From Anaerolineales bacterium (lineage in GTDB: Bacteria > Chloroflexota > Anaerolineae > Anaerolineales > Villigracilaceae), in assembly GCA_028689195.1 (NCBI GenBank), contig JAQTWR010000060.1:1-11105 (forward strand): a stretch of DNA of 11,105 bases, given 5' to 3'. Below are positions 6,864 to 11,105 of this stretch, one piece after another. Position numbers and translations under genes: made by a program. Each line of letters begins with the position of its first letter. The first letter of the stretch is position 1. The notes beneath the pieces are model-generated. The model searched no databases and was not told the origin of the DNA. It saw only the letters and a program-made list of their open reading frames with translations.

Positions 6864-8985
6864 TTATTTTCGTCTCGTTTTTTTTCTGCTCTCGCTCGGA
6901 TTGGCGTGGAACATCTACGGCGCATGTAGGGAGTTGTATAACGTCGCCTGGGGAACGGGAGCGTGGCTGGGAGAATTTTCCTTAACGTGGTTTATCCTTT
7001 TTTTCGCGTTCGTCGCATTCTGCCTCGTCCTGTTTTTGGGCGTTAGCGCCGCTTTGTGGAAGCCGAATTTCTTCGCGCCATTTTCAGAGAAATTCATCCT
7101 CCTCCGAAACAAAATCGGAATCGCGCGCTGGCTGGCGGCGCTCCTCATTTTCATTTTCCCCGTCTATTTTTTGCAATACACCTCGGGCGGCGTGATCTTT
7201 CAGGGGACGTACATGCGCTCCCTCATCTGGGTCGTCGTTACGCTCTTCTTCGCAAGCGTCATCACCAAAGATAATTTCATCATCGGTTGGAAGGAATTTC
7301 TCTCCGCCCTCTTGCTCGTCTCCAGCGAATTTATCATCGCCGTCGAATTCGTAGACGTAAACAATTATCCGTTTTCATTGGGCTGGTCGGAAGGCAATCG
7401 TTTATGGGATTACTCCGCGCTGTTTGGCAGAAGTTTGTATCTTTATCCCGCCGACAAAGAAATTCCCGTACTGCTTGATTTTGGGCGGCAATTCGTAGGC
7501 GGGCTGCCTTTTCTGTTTCCCAACATCACCCTCGGCGTCGAGCGGTTTTGGGTTGCGCTCACCTTCATCCTCCCGTATTTGGCGCTTGGCTTGGCGGCCT
7601 TTCGCGCCTCCGCCAAAGACAAAACGCAATGGCTGCTGGCGACCCTGTGGGTCTTCCTGTTTCTCAAACAAGGACCGATTCATCCGCCCCTTGTATTAAG
7701 CGCGGCGCTGGTCGCGCTGGCGTGGCGCGCTCCGCTCTGGTTCGCCATTCCCTTGGTCATGGGCGCGGGATATTTTGCCGAAAACAGCCGCGCCACATGG
7801 ATCTTCGCGCCCGCAATTTGGATCGTTATGCTTGAATTCGTCGGCGCATATTTTTCAGAACAAAAAAAAATCAGGACGATATGGACGCGCTCCATCACGC
7901 TGGGCATTGCCGGCATTTTTGGCGGATTTCTATTTCCGATGTTCATCCGCCCCGCGCTTCTGGCGCTTTTCCAAAGCGGCGCGGCAGCCGCGGCTGCCGC
8001 GCCAGTCAACGCGGCGAGTTCCTTCTCCATGCTCGATATGATCGTCGCCCTGATGACCACGCAGCCGCTATTATGGTATCGCCTGCTCCCCAACTCGACC
8101 TATAAAAACGGAATATTGATCGCCCTTGTAATTGCGACCACGCCGTTGATCGCGATCCTTTTGCGTCTTTTGATTAAAAAAGTCTGGCAAATCACCCGAC
8201 TGCAAAAACTCGCGCTTCTTCTTCCCTTGATTATTTTCCTCGCAATTGGTTTGATCGCAAGCGCAAAAATCGGCGGCGGCGGCGACCTGCACAATATGGA
8301 TATGTTCCTCATCAGTTTGACGTTTACCGCCGCGCTCGCGTGGTACAACGGCGGACGGGAATGGATTCTAAATGGCGGCGCGATTCCAACCGCGTTCAAA
8401 ATTATCATCGCGCTGTTTCTCATCATCCCCGCTTTATCGTCTTTGCGCGAAATGTATCCCTACAATCTGGGAGAAGAAGCCCCGCGCCTCGTCAAACTCG
8501 CCGACGCCCCCGACGAAAAATCGCTTGGCATGTTGCCCACGCGCCAAACCGTAGACGACGCGCTGCAAACGATACAAGACGAAGTCGCGCTCGCGCAGCA
8601 AAAAGGGGACGTTCTATTCCTTGACCAGCGTCAGTTATTAACTTTTGGATATATCAAGAATGTTCCGCTCGTCGCCGAATACGAAAAGAAATTTTTGATG
8701 AACGAAGCCCTGAGTTCGAACGCGGCGTATTTCGCGCCTTTCTATAAAGACCTTGCCGCGCAGCGCTTTACATTAATCGTCAGCGAACCGCTGCGGCAAA
8801 ATAATCAAAGCGGCGATTTTCAATTCGGCGAAGAAAACAACGCCTGGGTCAAATGGGTCTCCACGCCCATCCTATGTTACTATGAAGAAATCACAACCTT
8901 AAAAGAAGTCGGCGTGCAATTGCTTGCGCCCATCGCCAACCCAACCGATTGCTCGAGCCAAATACCGCAAGGAATTCTTCCGTGA
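6853..8985 (+). CDS. Large polytopic membrane protein, candidate GT-C-type glycosyltransferase
   Basis: A 710-residue protein with roughly a dozen hydrophobic segments, for example around 5-20, 43-68, 92-108, 121-137, 146-165, 232-250, 260-271, 279-304, 314-334, 347-372, 420-440, 451-470, 484-497 and 514-528. A mainly soluble C-terminal domain follows (about 532-710). I know no named family with confidence. Features that recall lipid-phosphate-sugar-dependent (GT-C) enzymes are an acidic loop GWSEGNRLWDYSALFGRSLY (177-196), a late AKIGGGGDLHNMDMFLISL (471-489) like the G-rich/Asn-His segment of mannosyl- or arabinosyltransferases, and the polytopic-plus-soluble layout. The C-terminal part has DVLFLDQRQLLTFGY (586-600) and FGEENNAWVKWVSTP (658-672). 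A poly-alanine run (377-383) lies in a loop and is encoded by a perfect palindrome. An O-antigen ligase or other membrane enzyme is possible. The ATG overlaps the upstream GT4 gene by 11 bases and has AAAGG at 6841-6845, 8 bases upstream. Confidence 0.72.
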   Translation: MRRSYFRLVFFLLSLGLAWNIYGACRELYNVAWGTGAWLGEFSLTWFILFFAFVAFCLVLFLGVSAALWKPNFFAPFSEKFILLRNKIGIARWLAALLIFIFPVYFLQYTSGGVIFQGTYMRSLIWVVVTLFFASVITKDNFIIGWKEFLSALLLVSSEFIIAVEFVDVNNYPFSLGWSEGNRLWDYSALFGRSLYLYPADKEIPVLLDFGRQFVGGLPFLFPNITLGVERFWVALTFILPYLALGLAAFRASAKDKTQWLLATLWVFLFLKQGPIHPPLVLSAALVALAWRAPLWFAIPLVMGAGYFAENSRATWIFAPAIWIVMLEFVGAYFSEQKKIRTIWTRSITLGIAGIFGGFLFPMFIRPALLALFQSGAAAAAAAPVNAASSFSMLDMIVALMTTQPLLWYRLLPNSTYKNGILIALVIATTPLIAILLRLLIKKVWQITRLQKLALLLPLIIFLAIGLIASAKIGGGGDLHNMDMFLISLTFTAALAWYNGGREWILNGGAIPTAFKIIIALFLIIPALSSLREMYPYNLGEEAPRLVKLADAPDEKSLGMLPTRQTVDDALQTIQDEVALAQQKGDVLFLDQRQLLTFGYIKNVPLVAEYEKKFLMNEALSSNAAYFAPFYKDLAAQRFTLIVSEPLRQNNQSGDFQFGEENNAWVKWVSTPILCYYEEITTLKEVGVQLLAPIANPTDCSSQIPQGILP
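7978..8003. repeat. Perfect 26-base inverted repeat (palindrome, no loop)
   Basis: Bases 7978-7990 (GGCGCGGCAGCCG) are the exact reverse complement of 7991-8003, giving a gapless 26-base palindrome. It is almost all G and C. It lies inside the 710-residue membrane protein gene and encodes G376, A377-A383 and the start of P384. The flanking bases 7977 and 8004 do not pair, so the symmetry ends there. It could be chance from repeated alanine codons, a recombination or slippage relic, or a binding site. Confidence 0.9.
8969..8973 (+). promoter_or_regulatory. Shine-Dalgarno site (AAGGA) supporting a GTG start
   Basis: AAGGA lies 8 bases before the GTG at 8982, whose last two bases plus the next A form the TGA stop of the membrane protein gene (GTGA overlap). 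This favours GTG over the in-frame TTG at 8949, which has no such site and would overlap the upstream gene by 37 bases. Confidence 0.65.
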
Positions 8986-9806
8986 ATTTACAATATCTCA
9001 TTCTTCGATTGACGCGCCATTTTATGCCCGAATCTCTGGCGCGTTTTCTTTTGAAACGCAGGTGGCTCATCCGCCCGGGACTCGAATCGAGCGATCCCGC
9101 CGCCGCCGTCGAGCAATATATTACGGGACTATCCGCGCATGGAAAATCCATTACGGGGAAGAGTATCCTCCTGTTCGGGTACGGCGGAAGATTCGCAACA
9201 GGCGCGGAATTGCTTCGGCGCGGCGCGGCGCATGTGACGCTTTGCGACCATTTCATGGCGCTGGATAACGAACGCAATCTCGAATTGCTGCCCGCCTTCG
9301 CGGAGTATCTCACCTCCGAAAATGACGCGGTAAAACCCCGCGCCGAATTTATCACCCTGCTGCACGGAGATATTTGCGACCACGCAATTCAAAACCAAAT
9401 CGCGCAGGTTGATTTTGTCCTCAGCACGTCGGTCTACGAACATTTGGACGGCGTGGACGAGATCACGCGCGCGCTGGCAAAGTTGACCAAACCCCGGGGC
9501 GCGCATCTTCACTTCGTTGATTTGCGCGACCACTATTTCAAGTATCCTTTTGAAATGCTTTCATATTCCGCGCCATTCTGGAAAAATTTTCTCAACCCCA
9601 CCAGCAACTTGAATCGTTTTCGTTTGAAAGACTACCAAAAAATATTCGACGCATATTTCGAGAACGCGGACGTCAGCGTATTGCAGCGGCAGGAAGACGA
9701 ATTCCAAAAAGCGCGCGCGCGCATCCGCCCCGAATTTCTCACCGGCAAAGAAGCCGCAGACTCGGTAACTTTGATTCGCGTCTTCGCCGAATCTCCCAAA
9801 CAGTAA
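8982..9806 (+). CDS. Class I SAM-dependent methyltransferase-like protein
   Basis: A 274-residue protein with a Rossmann-type layout: strand and glycine loop KSILLFGYGGRFATGAELL (60-78), acidic end of strand two VTLCDHF (85-91), LHGDICD (127-133) after strand three, and the strand-four region VDFVLSTSVYEHLDGVDEI (143-161), where YEHL matches the motif common in Methyltransf_11-type enzymes. KLTKPRGAHLHFVDLRDHYF (167-186) is the usual post-methyltransfer helix and strand. The expected role is methylation of a sugar, lipid or other glycan component in the cytoplasm; the acceptor is unknown. The first loop (GYGGRFATG) departs from the usual GxGxG with a preceding acid. GTG was chosen as the start because of the AAGGA site and the 4-base GTGA overlap with the membrane protein gene. 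The next gene starts 21 bases after the stop. Confidence 0.78.
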   Translation: MNLQYLILRLTRHFMPESLARFLLKRRWLIRPGLESSDPAAAVEQYITGLSAHGKSITGKSILLFGYGGRFATGAELLRRGAAHVTLCDHFMALDNERNLELLPAFAEYLTSENDAVKPRAEFITLLHGDICDHAIQNQIAQVDFVLSTSVYEHLDGVDEITRALAKLTKPRGAHLHFVDLRDHYFKYPFEMLSYSAPFWKNFLNPTSNLNRFRLKDYQKIFDAYFENADVSVLQRQEDEFQKARARIRPEFLTGKEAADSVTLIRVFAESPKQ

Positions 9807-9827
9807 AACACAAATCGCGGTAATCCC

Positions 9828-11105
9828 ATGCAAAATAAACTCGCCAATTTTTTTATCCGCAACGAAAGCCTGCTGCCCGCATTTCTTTTTCTGCTTTTCC
9901 TCGCCGTTTCCATCCCCGGCGTGAAGTGGGGCACGCCAAATTTATGGAATCCCGACGAACTGGTCTGGCGCGTAAATAACGCGCTCGGCGGCGAGATCGT
10001 CTTCGACGAAACCGAACCCGATTTCAATTACCCGTCGCTGCCGAAGTATGTGATGTACGGCATTGGAAAAATCACATACGGGCTGGGATATTCGAGCTCC
10101 GATTTCATCGTATCGGCGCGCGTTTTCTCCGCGTTGCTCGGCGCGCTCAGCGGCGTGATAATCTATCAACTCGCCAAAACCATCGGCGCAAACGCGCTGA
10201 CCGCTTTTCTGGCGGGGATGTTATACATCGCAAGCGGCGTCGCGCCCGCCAACGGACGCTTCGCGCACAACGACTTATACCTGCAATTCTTTTCGATCAT
10301 CTGCGTTTACTTTGCGATTAAATATCAATTCACAAAAGCGCGCGCGTGGATTTACGGCTCTTTTCTTTTTGTAGGGCTGGCAGCTTCCAGTAAATTTACG
10401 GGCGGAAGTTTGCTGCTTGTGCCGCTGATTGTATTTATCTTTATGAATTGGACGGAAACGCGGCGCGATTTATTCCGCTCCGCCGAAACGATTCTCATCG
10501 GCGCGGCGCTTTGCTACGGCGGATATGTCGTCGGCACGCCCAAAGCGTTTTTATGGGTTGCCTACTATTTCAAACGGGTAATTCCCGCGCTGCTTAAATA
10601 TCCGCAATATGGATTCAACTCCAGTTCGTCGATTGGGTTGTTGGGTCAATGGGGCGTATTTGAAAGCGCGGTTGGGACGTTCGCGTACTTTATTTTCATT
10701 TTCAGTTTTATCTGGTTCGCGGCGCGATTAATCTTGCGTCGCTTCGGCAAAGCCGAAATGAAAAACGAGCAAGCTCAGGCGATTGCGATCTTGATGATGA
10801 CCGTCCTTATTTTCGATTTGCCGTTCTTGACTTCGGTGAATTACATTCCGCGCTACTTTATTCCCTTTGTGCCGTTCTTATCCATTCTCGGCGCGCTGTT
10901 CGTGGATGAAGTCATCGAGTCTGCAAAAAACAAAAAATGGAATTTTGCGCCGCCGATCATTATTCTTTTACTTGCCGTGGGAATTTCATATTCGCTGCTG
11001 CGGCTGACCAGCGCCGCGCTGCTCTTTATGCACGACGCGCGTATGCCCGCCGGCGATTATATTGCCGCGCTTCCGAGTAAAGACAAGACCATCGAATACA
11101 CCCTG
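9828..11105 (+). CDS. ArnT/PMT-like GT-C membrane glycosyltransferase (3' end outside window)
   Basis: The frame is open from the ATG at 9828 to the right edge (426 codons), so the gene is cut by the window. It encodes a polytopic protein like phospholipid-carrier-dependent mannosyl- or aminoarabinosyltransferases (GT39/GT83 type). A first hydrophobic segment (15-31) is followed by an extracytoplasmic loop LWNPDELVWRV (39-49) whose D43-E44 pair sits where these enzymes keep their catalytic acid. FNYPSLPKYVMYGIGK (66-81), NGRFAHNDLYLQFF (142-155), ASSKFTGGSLLLVPL (186-200) and NYIPRYFIPFVPFLSILGA (338-356) are all typical of the superfamily. DARMPAGDYIAALPSK (403-418) begins a C-terminal soluble region. 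It would move a sugar from a polyprenyl-phosphate carrier to a lipid, glycan or protein acceptor outside the membrane. No clear Shine-Dalgarno site is seen. Confidence 0.87.
   Translation, partial: MQNKLANFFIRNESLLPAFLFLLFLAVSIPGVKWGTPNLWNPDELVWRVNNALGGEIVFDETEPDFNYPSLPKYVMYGIGKITYGLGYSSSDFIVSARVFSALLGALSGVIIYQLAKTIGANALTAFLAGMLYIASGVAPANGRFAHNDLYLQFFSIICVYFAIKYQFTKARAWIYGSFLFVGLAASSKFTGGSLLLVPLIVFIFMNWTETRRDLFRSAETILIGAALCYGGYVVGTPKAFLWVAYYFKRVIPALLKYPQYGFNSSSSIGLLGQWGVFESAVGTFAYFIFIFSFIWFAARLILRRFGKAEMKNEQAQAIAILMMTVLIFDLPFLTSVNYIPRYFIPFVPFLSILGALFVDEVIESAKNKKWNFAPPIIILLLAVGISYSLLRLTSAALLFMHDARMPAGDYIAALPSKDKTIEYTL

Noticed and set aside
7680..8093. Open frame on the - strand (137 codons) containing a poly-alanine run
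   Set aside because: The alanines come from the palindrome read backwards. The frame is antisense to the membrane protein gene and has no family features.
8949..8981. TTG at 8949 as the start of the methyltransferase-like gene
   Set aside because: It would overlap the upstream gene by 37 bases without a ribosome site, whereas GTG at 8982 has AAGGA and a 4-base overlap.
1..11105. CRISPR arrays, tRNA or rRNA genes, insertion sequences, toxin-antitoxin or defence genes
   Set aside because: I saw no spaced direct repeats, cloverleaf-like segments, transposase motifs or defence-protein motifs. Coding sequence fills nearly all of the window.

Overview
The window is part of a cell-surface glycan (exopolysaccharide, O-antigen-like or glycolipid) biosynthesis locus. 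All ten supported genes plus a fragment at the left edge lie on the + strand. Gaps are 40 bases or less and several genes overlap by 4, 11 or 14 bases, which suggests one long polycistronic unit. There are no RNA genes, mobile elements, CRISPR arrays or gene-free stretches over 300 bases.

Organism: the sequence carries no phylogenetic marker. Moderate GC, frequent GCG/CGC/GAC codons, ATG/GTG/TTG starts, a mix of clear and missing Shine-Dalgarno sites, and the style of the two large membrane proteins remind me of Chloroflexota of the Anaerolineae type. That is an impression from memory, not a demonstrated assignment.

Layout, left to right: the tail of an upstream gene (to about 55); a hexapeptide-repeat acyltransferase (62-694); a FkbM-like, possibly methyltransferase, protein (702-1634); an NAD-dependent sugar epimerase/dehydratase (1675-2607); a GT4 glycosyltransferase (2594-3787); two GT2 glycosyltransferases (3809-4708, 4705-5670); a second GT4 glycosyltransferase with a TTG start (5685-6863); a 710-residue multi-spanning membrane protein with a soluble C-terminal domain (6853-8985); a SAM-methyltransferase-like protein with a GTG start (8982-9806); and the first 426 codons of an ArnT/PMT-like GT-C membrane glycosyltransferase, which runs off the right edge (9828-11105).

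How they may work together (inference): the epimerase/dehydratase would make or modify a nucleotide sugar. The four soluble-type GT2/GT4 enzymes would add sugars one after another on the cytoplasmic face. The acyltransferase and one or both methyltransferase-like proteins would decorate sugars. The two polytopic proteins would act at the membrane, probably transferring sugar from a lipid-phosphate carrier on the outer face. No flippase, Wzy-type polymerase, ABC exporter, chain-length regulator or priming transferase is visible, so the locus must extend beyond the window or rely on genes elsewhere.

I found no convincing new multi-gene system such as a defence island. The items most worth a second look are the 710-residue membrane protein of uncertain function, a perfect 26-base palindrome inside its gene that encodes a poly-alanine run, and the FkbM-like protein.
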